Below are positions 34,501-49,500 of a stretch of DNA of 64,000 bases, one piece after another. The notes beneath the pieces are model-generated. The model was not told the DNA's origin. It saw only the letters and a program-made list of their open reading frames with translations, and made no database searches. Position 1 is the first letter of the stretch. Every line of letters begins with the position of its first letter. This stretch comes from Alviniconcha marisindica (lineage: Eukaryota; Mollusca; Gastropoda; Provannidae). Made by a program: the position numbers and the translations under genes. The stretch is taken from contig JABMCL010002049.1 in assembly GCA_018857735.1 (NCBI GenBank), positions 62,001 through 126,000 on the forward strand, in the 5' to 3' direction.

Positions 34501-37200
34501 GAAAGCATTTGCTTTTGTCTGCTTCAGGTCAGGTCATTGTCTATGGTTCATAAGCATATATATATATGCTGAAGCTGGACAGATTGTTTTCAGGTATCAA
34601 ATTTAAAACAATAATAGCCACCACACCTGGTAAAAGTCTTATATTTTACAATGAACAACAAAAAACAGTTTAAAACTAATTTAAAAGAGAACATGAGATT
34701 AACATTGGACGTTCATTAATATGTAAAAGTCAGTATCATACAGGAATGTGATTTTAGTGCCATTATCTCTTTCAGTAGTTTCGGTAATACTTTCACACAT
34801 GTGATACTGACACTGATACTGTGGTACTGATGAAAACGTTAAAGACATGGAGTGGGGGAAATAAATTGAAAAAGTATGGAATTTTGTTGTCATAAACACA
34901 CATGAACTCAGATTGTGTTGTACTTGTAGTCAATTATGCTTCCTGTTTGAAGTGTTTAAAGACATATTTTCTATTGAACCATTTGTGACTACTATGAACA
35001 ATTATGTCAGTGTGATGATGTGTGTTAGTGCTGTAACAGTGTTACTAATAATGATAGTCCAGTCAGCTGATCAAAAAAACACCACCACCATTGGTCGTAA
35101 TTTCTCAGGTTCAGAATTTTGAGAGAGAAAAATCTATCAAACTGTCAGGAATGCAGGGATGGCTCAGTGCTAGAGTGCCAAATTTGCGATCAAAAAGTCT
35201 TGGGTTTGACTTTGAGGTGCAGCAGGTGATGTGGGAGAATTTTCTTCTCCAGTGTCAACTTTCTGTGCTGACTGTTATTTTGGTATCTGTTCCACTGCAG
35301 CAGCAGGTAACACTAAAAGACCCAAGTCAATCTGCCAAAAGTGCAGGTGGCAGGTTACAGCTAAACACGCATGCACCCAATGTACACATGTGGCTTTGCA
35401 TGAAGTGACACTGTCAGCTGGTGCATGGTTCTATGTTGTACACAGAATATGTGCCAAGACAGATGCACGTAGCACCAGCCAAATAGCATTGTAACATTGT
35501 ACTTAATAATAATAATGTACATTTATCATGCACTCATCAACGCTCTGATCCACTTAAAGCACACTGCTTCAGTGGATCTTCAAAAAAGTGCTATGAAAGG
35601 CTGAAGTCACTTTTTCAAAATTACATGGAAAAAAAAGAGTGTCGTGAGTCTGCTTGAGAGTTAGATGGTGCTTTGAGCCCAGCCAACCACATAGGGTTAT
35701 ATCAGGGCTAAACTGCTTCAGAGTGGAGAATAGCACCATGTAAAAGCCATCATGATCATCAACAAACTTTATATGAAATTGAAAATGATAGTGTTGAGCT
35801 TTAGACTCGGTTATTGGTGTATTTAACATTCATGCCAGTTTGATGACATTGACCTGTTTTTGACTATTTAACATTCAGTGGAATTAATTATTTTTTTACT
35901 GATAATTCACACTTATGAAAGTTACATCATCTCCAGTTTTGATTGTGATACCACTGAGTATTTGCACTTTTCTTTGACTGTTGTCATGCCATCTTTAGTC
36001 TCTGTACCTTACTGTGTGTTGGTTTCTTTGCAACAGTTGTGAAGAAGACAGAGAGGCTGCACTGAAGGTCATCAACGGCCATGTATGGAAGGGAAGGGAA
36101 TTAGGGGCCAAGGTAAACTGTCTCACCTTTGCACTTTGTGCAAAAACTGCAAGCTTTGATTAACTATGTTGGATGGATTGAGGAATGGATTGGTTCTTCC
36201 GTTTCCACTATTGTCAAAATAATTGTTTTTGTATAAATGTTTATATATTATATATATATTAGTTTAGCTGGTTTTCCTAAGGACAGAAATCTGAAACAAG
36301 AATGACTGCTAGCACTGAACACAACAACAACAAAAAGATAAGTTCCTTCACTTCTCATATCATTTTTCATTGTTTTTAACCGTTTCACTGTTGTGTAAGT
36401 GTCGTTTTGTGGCCTGAAGAAGGGGATTTGCCTGAAAATTTGTATCGCGTTGTCTATGTCATAATGAATAAGTGTTCATTTGAATCTTTTATGATTTTGC
36501 TTAGGACAGCTAAGTTAAACTCAGTGAATGATAATCTACAGATGAGAAGTTGGTGGCATGCTTGTGACTAATCATCTAATGTGAGATTTGCAAGATATGT
36601 AAAACCACCACAACAGCTAAAACAGAACTAGCTCACCATTCAGTCTCTCCATCAATACAACTGCAGTTAGAAACTGCATATTGTGCCTACACTTTGATGT
36701 AACACACACACAAAATTTACTTTGGTATTGATGAAACACAGCTGCTTTTGCATCTACGTTTTCTTGCTTTTCTGGGAAGAGTAACCCAAACAGTTTTCTT
36801 GCAGTCAGGGGACCAAAAAACCCATTTGTGTTACCCAGTTCTTTGCGTTATTATATCAGTATAATTTGGTATGTTTAGCATGCTTTGCAGTAGATGCTGA
36901 GAAAGAATCAAGTGTGTGGGACCAGAAGAATCAAGTCTGTGGGACCAGAAAACTTGTTTGTGTTATCCAGTACTTTGTGTCATTAGCATCTGTGTTAACT
37001 GTACTCAACTGTACAGGTGTGGTTTTATGTATATTTGTAACACATTTTGCTGTGTCCCATTAATTTTCAGAAAGCCCAGCCTGCTGCTGACCCCATGAAG
37101 CGTAAGCATGATGGTAGGTACTGGTGGACATGCGCATGAATGAACAAAACCCCAGACACCTTCAAATCCAGACCTTTTCACTGAATGATATCCTACCATT

Positions 37201-37258
<58 letters not shown>

Positions 37259-38339
37259 AGTGGCTGCTGCATGTGTGTGTGTGTGTGAGACTGTGTGTGT
37301 AATGGAGTGAATGTGTGTGACTAAGTGAGTGAGTGTGTGACTGAATGAGTGAGTGTGTGACTGCCAGTGTGTGTGAGAGTATGTGCGTGCATGTGAGTGA
37401 GTGTGTGTGTGCATGCATGCACTTCTGTAAGCACCCAGGGTGCTTACAAGGGCACCATAAATAGTCTATTCTTATTATCTCAAAGCAGGTTTTGTCCAAC
37501 AGATAGAAGAGGTGGAAATAAAAAGTAAAAAACTTAAAATCAAAGGATTTTGTTTCAAAATGCTCTGTTGAATTTATATATATTCCTTTTCAGAACTTAG
37601 TTTTGTCAGTGATGGGTAACAAGGCTGGCTGCACACAACAACCACAAGTGTGCTAGCTGGCCTTTGTGTAAGTAAGTAAGTAAACATGGTGCTTAACATC
37701 CACAGAAACCATAAAGCTTATTAAGGACGGGGGAAATGGGATATGGAGGTGGGGGAAGAGGGAGATTATATACCTATCGCTATACTGTCACCACCAGAAT
37801 GACACCTGCATTAAGATGGGCAGCGATAGTAGGAAGTGATGGACAAAGTCACAAGTCAGCGTCCACAAACCACAACCTTTTTGAAGAGAAAGGAGAGCCA
37901 AAGCGGTATGGAACCAAGGTCATTCCACTTACCCGCCTAACGCCTTATCGCTAGGCCAAACCAGCCTGTGTGACATGCAATGCCACTTTTATATCGGGCG
38001 CAAAGGCTGCATTCCCTTGTCGTTGAAAAAACAAGATGAAAGAGGCCTCGGGTAGCTGTTAAGGCAGCTGTGACACTTGACATGTTTTTTTATAGTTTAT
38101 ACTGGACAAGCACTATCAATGAAATGCTCAGTATTGTATTTTTATGTGTTCAGTGCAGGCTGTGATATTGATGAAATGCTCACTATTGTATTTTTGTGTC
38201 TCCAATGCAGGCTGTGCTATTGATGAAATGTTCAGTATTGTATTTCTTTGTGTCCAATGCAGGCTCTACAGATGGTGCAGATAAAACAAAGAAGCAAAGA
38301 TTGGATGAAAACATACCCCCAACGATCAGGTTTGTAAAA

Positions 38340-38380
<41 letters not shown>

Positions 38381-41257
38381 AAAAAAAATGAGCAGTTGAA
38401 GCAAACAATATCATGTAGAACCAACAAGGTTTTGAAAGTGTCTGTTGAGCTTTTTGAACCCCCCCCCCTCCCCCCCCCCACCCAACTGATGTAGTATCTT
38501 CACTTTAGTCATCATTATAATCTTTCACAAGCCTCACTCTCTCTCTCTCTCTCACCCCCCCCTCCCCCCAGCTATCAAGCAAAGATTACATTCACATGCA
38601 ACACATTTCTTATAAGCAGAACAAATGCAGTATGGAAAAAGAAGAAGAACAGGATCTGTAGTGTTAAGTAACTTTTTTTTTTACTGTACTACTGTCTTAC
38701 TGAAGTATATGTATGAATATATTTTGTGTTGTCTGAAAATGTTACATGTTGATTTTGCTCACCTGTGTCATGCATGTTTCACGTGTGTTGGTGTGTGTGT
38801 ATTCACAGGTGGATGGGTGGGTGTGTTTCAGCACAGTAATGTCTGCAGTTTCCATGTTCATGTTTGTACACTCCTTTCAACCCCATTGTTCATTTTTTTT
38901 TGTGAACCAGGATGCATAGCATTCATTTTATGAGCAGCTGAAAACAGGTTGTTTTTTAAATTGGCTCTTGGTTGCTGTAAAGATGTTCTGACCTGGGGGA
39001 GTTGTTACTTTTTCAGACTAAAATCCAGCGTTACACCATTATGGGAAATGCCATATGAAGAACAACTACAGGTAAGTCGGAAATATTTACCATAATAGTG
39101 ACTGATGGTAATGATGATGATCATTCAGGCAAGAGTTCCCTCATCCTGAGGTAACCCTATATCCGTAGTTGACAGGATGATAAAATCCAGGTACTTGGTT
39201 TGGTTAAACTGGTTTAATGCCAGGTTGTCTCTGAAGAAGTTCTGGCAAGGACCGAGATCCCAGGATGTGAGGGAAGAAGGAGACTATACCTTAAACTACA
39301 CTGTCGCCACCAGAATGATTTCTGCGTTAAGACGGGCAGTGATGAGAGCTGATTTTTAACGTTTCATTCATTCTGAGGGGCAAAGTCACGAGACAGTGTC
39401 CACAAATCACAACTGAGAGACAGGGTGGAGTGCATATGGGCATTTCCAAGTAAATAGATACCATCTTCACCTGAAATGAAGTGCACTTCACTCTGTGTCT
39501 GCAGAGTACAATACAATTAACCCTGCTCAAGGCGTACAGACAGGTTGGTAAATACCATGGGCAGGTGGTGAGGCTGAGGTTAGTTTCAAGTTGAGCCTTA
39601 AAAGATGACAAAGACAAGGAGAGGTGGATATTGAGTGCAGCGAACAACTGGAGCTTGGTACTGAAAGGATTGTGCACCAGCACTTTTCAAGCTGACACAT
39701 GGAATGATCAGAGGTTTCTAAGAGAAAGAACAAAGAGATCTGGAGGATTAGTACAAGGACACTGTCACAGGCAGCAGCGGGAGAGGTAAGATGGTAGTAC
39801 AAGTGTCAAGGACACTGTCACAGACAGCAGTGGGAGAGGTAAGATGGTAGTACAAGTGTCAAGGACACTGTCACAGGCAGCAGTGGGAGAGGTAAGATGG
39901 TAGAGTGCCACCAAAGTACCGGAATGAAAAACAAGTTGCCAGTTTAAAGAAAATGCATTCTGCTGCAGGAAGCCAATGGAGTTTCTTTAGGAGAGGTGTG
40001 GCATAGTCATGACACTTTTTTTTGGTATCATTATCTCTTTATATACAGTGTATATTATAAATGTTTTATGTTTCTTCAGTGAAAATTCTTTCTAAACACC
40101 AGAAAATGTTTTTATCGAGCTAATAGCTACATACTTTTTCAGGGCCCCCTGTATCAGTACACCTCATTATTATTATTGTTATTATTAAGTATTATGGTTG
40201 AAAGAAGTCGCAGGCTTTCAAATTTACTATCATTCCTGACCTTTTACTTGCACAGACAGAATATGTACAGTGCTTTTATCCTGCTGGTCATCTTTTCATG
40301 TTCAGGTGAAGACAAACAGAATGAAGGATATTCTGAAAATGGTGGCATCCAATGGAGATGTCAGAGAACAGTTTATGAAAGCAAGGTAAGTGGATGTGCA
40401 CACACGTATACAGGCGTGCACATGCACACACACATACACACACACACATACTCTCTCTCGTCCCACTTTCTCTATCTCTCTGACCTTCTCTCTTTGTCTC
40501 TCTCTGTCTTTCTCTGTTTCCTGTCTCTCTCCCCCCATCCTTTGATGACTCTGTGTGGTTGATGACCCTGTGTGATTGATGACCCTGTTTGATGATTGAC
40601 CTTGTGTGGTTGATGACCCTGTTTGGTTGATGACCCTGTCACAGTGATTGATGACCCTGTGTGGTCGATACCACATGACAGGACGTTAAAATCCAGCTAC
40701 AAACTGAAAACTCTCTCTCTGTCTTTATTTTGCACTCAAGTGTTAGTACCAACCCCAGCCTCATCCTGAGATATTCACTGCTTACCTCTATTATCTCTTT
40801 TTTCTTTTCTTTTCTTTTTTGAACCTCAGTTGCATGCAGGCCTTGGTGTTTCCACTTCTTTCTCTCTCTTTTCTTAGTCTTTTTTTTCTCCTTTTTCTCC
40901 TTTTTTTCTTCTTTTTTCTGCAGTTCATCAGGCCTTCTTCGTTGGTTCTTTCTTTTGTGACTGTTTAATTGTATCAGGTTACTGTACATGCTTTTTTCTT
41001 TAACTGAGTGGACAGTTTCCTTGTTCATGCATTATCCTTCCATGTTCCTAGGTGTTCTTTCCGCTAGGTGCAGTTCTGTCTGATTGGTAAAAATGTCTTT
41101 TCCAGTTTCTTATTGCTACTGTCTTATCTATGAAGTACTGTTGTTTTTGAGGGATGGACAGTATCATATCATGCATTAGAACTAAATCTGTAGCTGACAA
41201 TATTGCCCAGAGAGTGCTCACTTAGTTTGAAGCTCAAGCTCTCTCTCTCCCTCTCTC

Positions 41258-41343
<86 letters not shown>

Positions 41344-44300
41344 ATAGTTCTATTATCTCTGTTATTTGGTCTCTGGCTGTGCTGCTTGCATCCTACCTTG
41401 CTGATGGTAGGGCAGAAGGCAGAATTGTTGGGACATGTTAGTCTCAGATTCTGTTCACCTTCTTTGGGGTGCATTTGGTGGCTGTGATTTACAGTTTGAG
41501 CTGTGAACTGTGTTGCAGGAAACTGAATGATGGGATGTGCTGTCCACTGCTCCCTATCACTTCTTGTGTAAGTGTGTGTGTACATGTGTTGTATGTGTGC
41601 ATGCAAGTGTGTGTGCGTGCGTGTGTGTGTGTGTGTGTGTGTTAGCATGGATGTATATATAGACCTTTAGCAGTCTGACCTGTCTTTTCACCTCTGCCTG
41701 ATGTTTCGTAGTGAGTCTGAAACCGATGATTATTCTTTTGGGGCATATTTTAATATTTTCCAGCCAGTGTTGGAAGGGTACCGCAACAAGTCAGAATTTT
41801 CCGTTGGTCGCAGTGAGGATGGCAGTGGTAAGTGTTTACACGTTGTTTTTGTTGTTGTTGTCATGTATGATTTTGATTTGTCATGGGAGTGGTAGGGACC
41901 AATCATTTAGTGTCATGGGGCTGGTAGGGACCAATCATGTAGTGTCATGGGGCTGGTAGGGACCAATCATTTAGTGTCATGGGACTGGTGGGGACCAATC
42001 ATTTAGTGTCATGGGACTGGTAGGGACCAATCATTTGGTGTCATGGGACTGGTAGGGACCAATCATGTAGTGTCATGGGGCTGGTAGGGACCAATCATAT
42101 AGTGTCATGGGGCTGGTAGGGACCAATCGTTTAGTGTCATGGGGCTGGTAGGGACCAATCATTTAGTGTCATGGGGCTGGTAGGGACCAATCATTTAGTG
42201 TCATGGGGCTGGTAGAGTCCCAGTCTATGTGTTGCTGATTGTTATACCTAGAATTTGTTGCGACTGACCTGATAAATGCATCTGCTATGACAGTTTTTGT
42301 TTCTTCAGCAAACTATATTTGCCACACATACTGTGAATTTATGATTACCTACAAGTACAAGCTGCTTAGGCTGGCTGCTGTTCTCATTAAATTGTTGTCT
42401 GTTTTGAGTTGTTGTTTTTCTCTTCTCCATATTTCAAATGAATTCCTCTTTCAAATAAGCGGAGACCAAATCTCTGAGAAACAGGAGAACCAAGGTGGGC
42501 ATCTGACCTCTCCAAAATAATTTTTCTGTCGAGGTTGGCAGCAATGTAGAAGACATGCATCTGGCTGTGGTCTTTCAGCTTTTTTCTTTCTTCTGTATTT
42601 TTTTCTCTTTTTTTCTTCTGTTTCTGTCTGTCTGTTGTTGTTTTTTAATTGTGGAGTACAATGTTAACAGAAAGACAATGCACCATTAGCCACAGTTTTG
42701 TATTTTCTTGTACAGAAAGGCAAGCAAAGCCAGCATTTAAACTCACAGTGAAAGGGTGTGTCCTGCTAATAGTAATTGCAACTGATGGATTAGCAGTGAG
42801 TAGTGAAACAATTGGCTGTGTGCACAGAAACCGTGGTGGGATTCCGGTTTGGGTTGTACAAAGACGGAACAGACTGTGTAGGAAGTCCCACTGAGATCTC
42901 CATCATCTCCTCAGACTCCAAGGTGGTTGTGCAGGTAAGGCCACATTACTACAGGTCTGTCTGTCTGTCTGTCTGCCCTGTCTTGCTCAGCACCATGTGG
43001 CTTTGAGGCATGCAGCTTCGCACTCTCTCTTTCTCAACCCCTGTTAGTATATCCAGCAGTGAGTTACAAACACTGGAATGCTTTTTATGGTACTGTATAG
43101 ATCTGATTTATGTGAAACAAAAGGACTTTGAAAATAATTCTTTGAGGGCATTATTTAAAAGATCCTGCATGGAATATGTTTTTGCCTGTCCTAGTTTCTG
43201 AAGGAGATGGATGTCTTCCACCGGTTATAAGTATTAACTAGATTGTGTGTTCAGGTTGTGAGCCAGCTTTTTATTTGTGGTTTGATGGATTGTTGTTTCA
43301 TCCCAATGCAGAAGCTTTATCAGTTTATGAAAGTGTGATTTAAAACGGTGTTTGCTGATTCTGTGGTTGATGTGATGTTAAAGTCCAGTAAATTAAAATT
43401 AACATGTTGCCAAGAGATAGAAAGTTTTGCCCACTGATGTTCTGTGGTTGATGGGATGTTAAAAAACAGGAAATTAATGTGTCACTAGGAGAGATGAAGC
43501 TACACCCACTGAGGTAAAGTAAAGATTTATCAGAACATTTTTTCTCCCTCACTCATGTACGACCAATCTGGCCCCTCCAGTGAGTGAGAATTCACCAAAG
43601 GAAATGATTCTAAACTGAGGAAACTGGCAGACCCCCCCCCCCTTAGAAATAGTTGTGTGTCTCATCTGTACATTCTGATTGGATAATCACACCTGTCACT
43701 CAGAGTTCAGTGACCTGTTGATAATTAATTCTTTCCTCCAAAAAGAAAACGCATTCCCCCCCAAACCTGCACAACAGCAAAAGCGCACTGTCTGCCGAAA
43801 GTGACCAAGAAACTGGAGCAAAGGAATATCGTGAACGTGAGGTAACTGTAAAGTCATCTGCGTGTGATTTTCAGAGTTTCCAAGACTTTGTTCGAAAGAG
43901 CAAGTATGGGCCATTCAATCACAGAACCCACGGGGGACACTGGCGACAGCTGACTGTCAGAACTACGCAGGGTGGAGGCGGCATTTTGGCCATTGTCGAG
44001 TTTGTCATCAACAACACCTCTGAGGTGATGATGACGGTCATTGTGACCATACTAACTGTGGTGGTGATGATGCTGATTGTTGTTATGGTGATGGTGATTC
44101 ATGTGGTGGTGGTGATGGTGTTGAGGATTCTGGTGAAAATGACTGAGATGATGTTGATGCTGTTGTATACCCTGCTGCTGCTGCTTATAATCTTATATAT
44201 GTTATATAAAACTATAAGAACCAAACAAGACAGATACCATGTTGACTGTTGTCAGATGCTGTTGTACACCCTGCTGCTGCTGCTTATAATCATATATATA

Positions 44301-46358
44301 TAATATATATAAAACTATAAGAGCCAAACAAGACAGGTACCATGTTGACTGTTGTGGAGTGGCGTCAAACTACAGAGATCAGTGATGATGGTGATAATGA
44401 TGATGATTGTATAATGATAGTCAAATAACTGACTGTAGAACCCGGCAAAACAAAAAAGTGGCATGTTGGCCATCATGTATGTCAAACTACAGAGGTCATT
44501 GATGATGATGTTTATGATAATAATTGTCATACTGGCTTTCAAAGAAAGTGAGATCATTGAAGATGATTGTGGGTATTAGCATTCGTGTTAATGCACGCAC
44601 ATTTCTTCCCATCCACAGACGTGTTCTTGAAGGGAGTGATGATGAAAGCAGACTCATAGCCTGAGGCTGCTGGACACAAGATCTTATTTGCAAACAAGTG
44701 AATCTTGTTGTTGTTGTTGTTGATCTCTTTTATATAGCGCCATTCTCCGCTCTTGAGCAGACTCACTGTGCTCGCATGTGATTCTACGTGAGTGACTAGC
44801 TTTTTATAGTGACTTTTTGAATATCCACTGAAGTGGCGTACTTACAGCGCTGGCATGGCTGGTGCCACATGAAACTGCTGCCATCTCAGTGCGTTCTGTG
44901 TACACCGTGCAACCATGCACCATGTCACTTCATGCAAAGCCACATATGTAAGGTGCATGCATATTTAGCTGTAATCTGCCACTTGCACTTTTGGCAGAAT
45001 GACCGGGGTCTTTTATGTGCTACTGTGGTAAAACAGGGGTGGAACAGATACCAAAATAAGAGTCGGTGCAGAAAGTTGACTGGAGAAGAAAATTCTCCTG
45101 CCGCTCCTGCAAGGATTCGAACCCACAGTCTTTCAATCAGGAGTCCAGCGATCTAACAACTAAGCTATCCCCACTCTTACTACTGTTCTGATCTTATCTG
45201 CTGACAGGTGAAATTGACAAGAGTTCACAAATGTGCAGGAAGACAGGCAGGCAGAGAAAGATGCTCTGAAGAAATACTTCACTGAAGGTGAAGGTCAAGT
45301 AGCAGGTGTCACATCATTGTTCTTCCGTCCCTGCTCCAGCAGGTACAGTCAGACCGTTGCACCCTGTATGATAATGATCTCTGTCTGTCTGTCTGTCTGG
45401 TCTCTTTGAGTCTCTCTCTGTTTGTCTGTCTGTCTGTTTCGTCTCTTTGAGTCTCTCTTGTCTCCAGCAGGTACAGTCAGACCTTTGCACCCTGTATGAT
45501 AATGATCTCTGTCTGTCTGTCTGTTTTGTCTCTTTGGGTCTCTCTTGTCTCCAGCAGGTACAATCAGACCCTTGCACCCTGTATGATAATGATCTCTGTC
45601 TGTCTGTCTGTTTTATCTCTTTGAGTCTCTCTCTCTGTCTCCAGCAGGTACAATCAGACCCTTGCACCCTGTATGATAATGATCTCTGTCTGTCTGTCTG
45701 TTTTGTCTCTTTGGGTCTCTCTGTGCCCTGTATGATAATGATCTCTGTCTGTCTGTTTTATCTCTTTGAGTCTCTCTCTGTCTCCAGCAGGTACAATCAG
45801 ACCCTTGCGCCCTGTATGATAATGATCTCTGTCTGTCTGTTTTGTCTCTTTGGGTCTGTCTCTGTCTCCAGCAGGTACAGTCAGACCCTTGCATCCTGTA
45901 GGATAATGATCTGTCTGTCTGTCTCTTCTGAGTCTCTCTCTGTGTGTCTCTGTCGGTCTCTCTCTCATCCCCTTTTCCTCCCCCCCACCTTTCCCCTCCC
46001 CCCCTCCCCAGTCTCATAAATGCTTTGCTTAGATTTATCGGCAGATAAGTTTTGTAAAATTGTATGTCAGGTTAAAAACAAAAAAAGAATCAGAAAACTA
46101 CATGGTTCGATGGAGTTCACAAATATGAAGTGGGTTGGGGACTTTCCATGACTAGGCATAAACATTGGAGTGCACTGTTCCAGAACCAGCAACAGCAACA
46201 CAGAGGAACCATACGAACTGCTCTGTGGAGATGGGGTAAGCCTTTGGGTGCTTGTTGTTCAGCCTGTAAAGGAACTCTTAAAACAATCGTTCAGTCACTT
46301 CCTTGGACAGATTTTCAGTCTTTGTTCACCAAGTTTAACAACACACACTCACACACAC

Positions 46359-46402
<44 letters not shown>

Positions 46403-46528
46403 CACACACTAACACTGGCCCTAATGGCACACACACACACTAACACCAACACTGGCACTAACGGCACACACACACTCACACTCACACACACACACACACA
46501 CACACCACCACCACCACCACCACCACTA

Positions 46529-46575
<47 letters not shown>

Positions 46576-49500
46576 CTCTCTCTCTCTCTCTCTCTCTTAT
46601 AACCAGGTCCCAATGTAAGATATAGTCCTAAGACAGAATGAAGTAAAAGTTCAACATGCATACTCATAGTTCCCCCCCCCCCCCCCCCCCGGCACACACA
46701 CATATAAACAATGTTCCACTTCATAAAATGTAGTCCAAAATTCTAAGTTGTTGAGTAACCTTTGCTAAGTAAGGTCAGTGCTGTTATAATTATATCCAGT
46801 GGCATTTGTTTTTGCTACAGGGTAGTGATTTGCAGTCTTTGAATGTGAGTCACTTGAGCATTTGGCAGTTTGTGGTGAAGGTGGTACTGTTAGTAGTAAT
46901 ATTATTGTTATGACTGTGTTCTGTTGCAGTATATATTTGAGAGCTTGTTGGGGATGAAATTCAGAATTTCTCCAAGTGCATTCTTCCAAGGTATGTAACT
47001 GTATGTGTGTGTCACAGTGTGTAAATTATGTTGTTTTGTTGTTGTTTTTTGCATATATATACATAATCATTTCTGGAGTTTTGTGAATTACACTGGAAGT
47101 GTTTTGAGCCTGTATTGTCTCCTCCAAATATGAAGGTGAATAAAACATTGCCTTGAGTTTTACACTTTTTAATTTGATGTGTTTCTGCTTTCTTGCCACT
47201 AGTAAATACAGCAGGAGCAGAGGTGCTGTACAAGCTGATTGCTGATTGGTGCAATGCTTCACCAACCACAACTGTTTTGGACATTTGCTGTGGGACTGGC
47301 ACCATTGGACTTTCCATGGCTAAGGTTTACCTTTTTTCTGTTCTTTGCTTTTTTGTTTTGTTAAGGTTTTTGTCTGCATATTTTTTTTCTTTCTCTCTCT
47401 TAAAAACAAAACAAATTCTTTAAAGATGCAGTTGCTCTCAATTGTATTAGTATTTTCAGTCACAGAAATGGTCTTTGATTTCTTTAAATGGATCACTTTT
47501 TCTGTTATAAGAGTCAGGAACTGAAAAAGTGTGCTGAAAAACAGGATGCCACATCATAAACAGATTTTCTCTTGTTGTTATGAGTAATAAGAACATGAGT
47601 CATGTACATGTACTTCCGTAAGAAAAATGTTTATGCCAGTGTGCTGAGCTGCACCCACAACCTGGTTTGACTTGGTTTCACCCCCTGTGGAGCATAAGGC
47701 CTTCAGTGCAGTTCTGCCCATCTGTAGTCGTCTTGGTATAAGTTTTGCTCTGCCCAAGATACGCAGAACGTCTTGAGCTCAGTATTCTGGGTCCTCTCCC
47801 CGATCATGGAGGTAGTCTTGATCTCAGTGTACTGGGGTCTTGATCTCAGTGTACTGGGTCCTCTCCCAGGACGTGCAGGTGGTCTTGAGCTTAATGTACT
47901 GGGTCCTTTCCCCAGATCATGGAGGTGGCCTTGATCTCAGTGTACTGGGTCCTCTCACCAGATCATGGGGGTGGTCTTGATCTCGGGTATATCTAGATGG
48001 TCTTGATCTTGGACATGTTGATCTCAGTGTACTGGGTCCTCTCCTCAGGACATGTGGTTGGTCTTGATCTCAAACATGTTGATCTCAGTGTACTGGGTCC
48101 TCTCCTTGGGACATGTGGATGGTCTTGATCTCAGTGTCCAGGGTCCTGTCCCAGGACATACAGGTGGTCTTGAGTTCAATATCCAGAGTTCTCTCCCCAG
48201 GACACGGGGGGGGGGGGGGGGGGGGGGTCTTGAGCTCAGCTCAGCATATTGCTGGGTCATCTCCAAGGTCATGGCTTGTCGTCCACTTTTGCAATTGCCT
48301 TGTGGGTCCCAGTTCATGATCATGGCATGTGATGTTGGCCTGGTCCCTGTGCATGGTGTGTCCTGTCACCCAGACTGGTTGTGTTGAATGGGCAGTGATC
48401 TCATTTGATTGCAGTAGTAATGACTTGGAGGCAGCTGTTGTGTTTAGGTGTCAGAACAGTACTCCATCCACTGGGTTGCTTTGTCTTTGCACAGGTAACA
48501 GTTCAAGATACAGGCGCTGGCAGCTTGTTTGTTGATGAATATCTGCATGGTACGTTATTGTGTATAATTATATGTGTGTTGTTGGCTGCTAGACCTCAAA
48601 TACAAACACATTGTTGTTGACAGAATGTGTCTCAAGTGATCGGCATTGAAATGTGCAAAGAGGCCGTGGAAGATGCCAAGGTCAATGCAGACTTGAATGG
48701 TGAGTGAGTGTGTTTGTATATAAACTAAAAGTTCTTCAGAATGCTTGCTGAGCGTGTAAAGTTGGTGAAGAAATAATACTAAGATTCTGCAGGAAACAGA
48801 CACAGCTCTTCTTCTGCCTCTGTCTTGCAGTCTGAAAGCAAGCCACCTGTGTGAGTGCACTGGCTACCTGTAAAATTCCACTGTGAACATTAAGACAGCA
48901 GCTTTTGTATGCCATCCCTTTGACAGTTAACTCCCCCCCTCCCCCACCAACCTTTCAGCTTCACTCTGCATTTATCAAACATGTACCCTCCAATCCTCAA
49001 ATGAAAAGCTTTTAAAAATTCCTAAACATAATTTGAAATCGATTGGGGGGCGCTTGTTCAGTTTCATTATCTGTCTGGAATTTGCTGCCTGCCAGTCTGT
49101 GAAAGCTCCCCACTCTGTCTGAGTTCAAAACCCTGCTGACGACTGGTTTTTAGAAAGGCCTTTTCAGAAACCTAAGTGGACAGAGCTTTCTGGCTAAAGA
49201 GTGAGAGGTCAGTTCAGTGGCAGGATCTTTCTGAAGACTGTTATTCAAATTTCTGTTGAAGTGGTCTGTCTAACATATTTCTAACTGCAAAATGGCAGCA
49301 GTTTCATGGGGCACCAGCCATACCAGTGCTGTAAAGTACACCACTTTGGTGGATATTCAAAAACGCGCTATAAAAAGCTATTCACTCATGTAGAATTATG
49401 TAGCGGATAAAACCGCTATATAAAAGCGATCAACAACAACAAAATTTCTTGTCCTTAATATGCTTTTAGCATCTGAGACATTAAACAAAAAGAATGAACA

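Noticed and set aside
45314..46019. Long frames on both strands (up to 190 codons) over the TRMT2A exon 12 array
   Set aside because: Both strands and several frames are open because the unit is short and repetitive; only the exon 12 part is coding.
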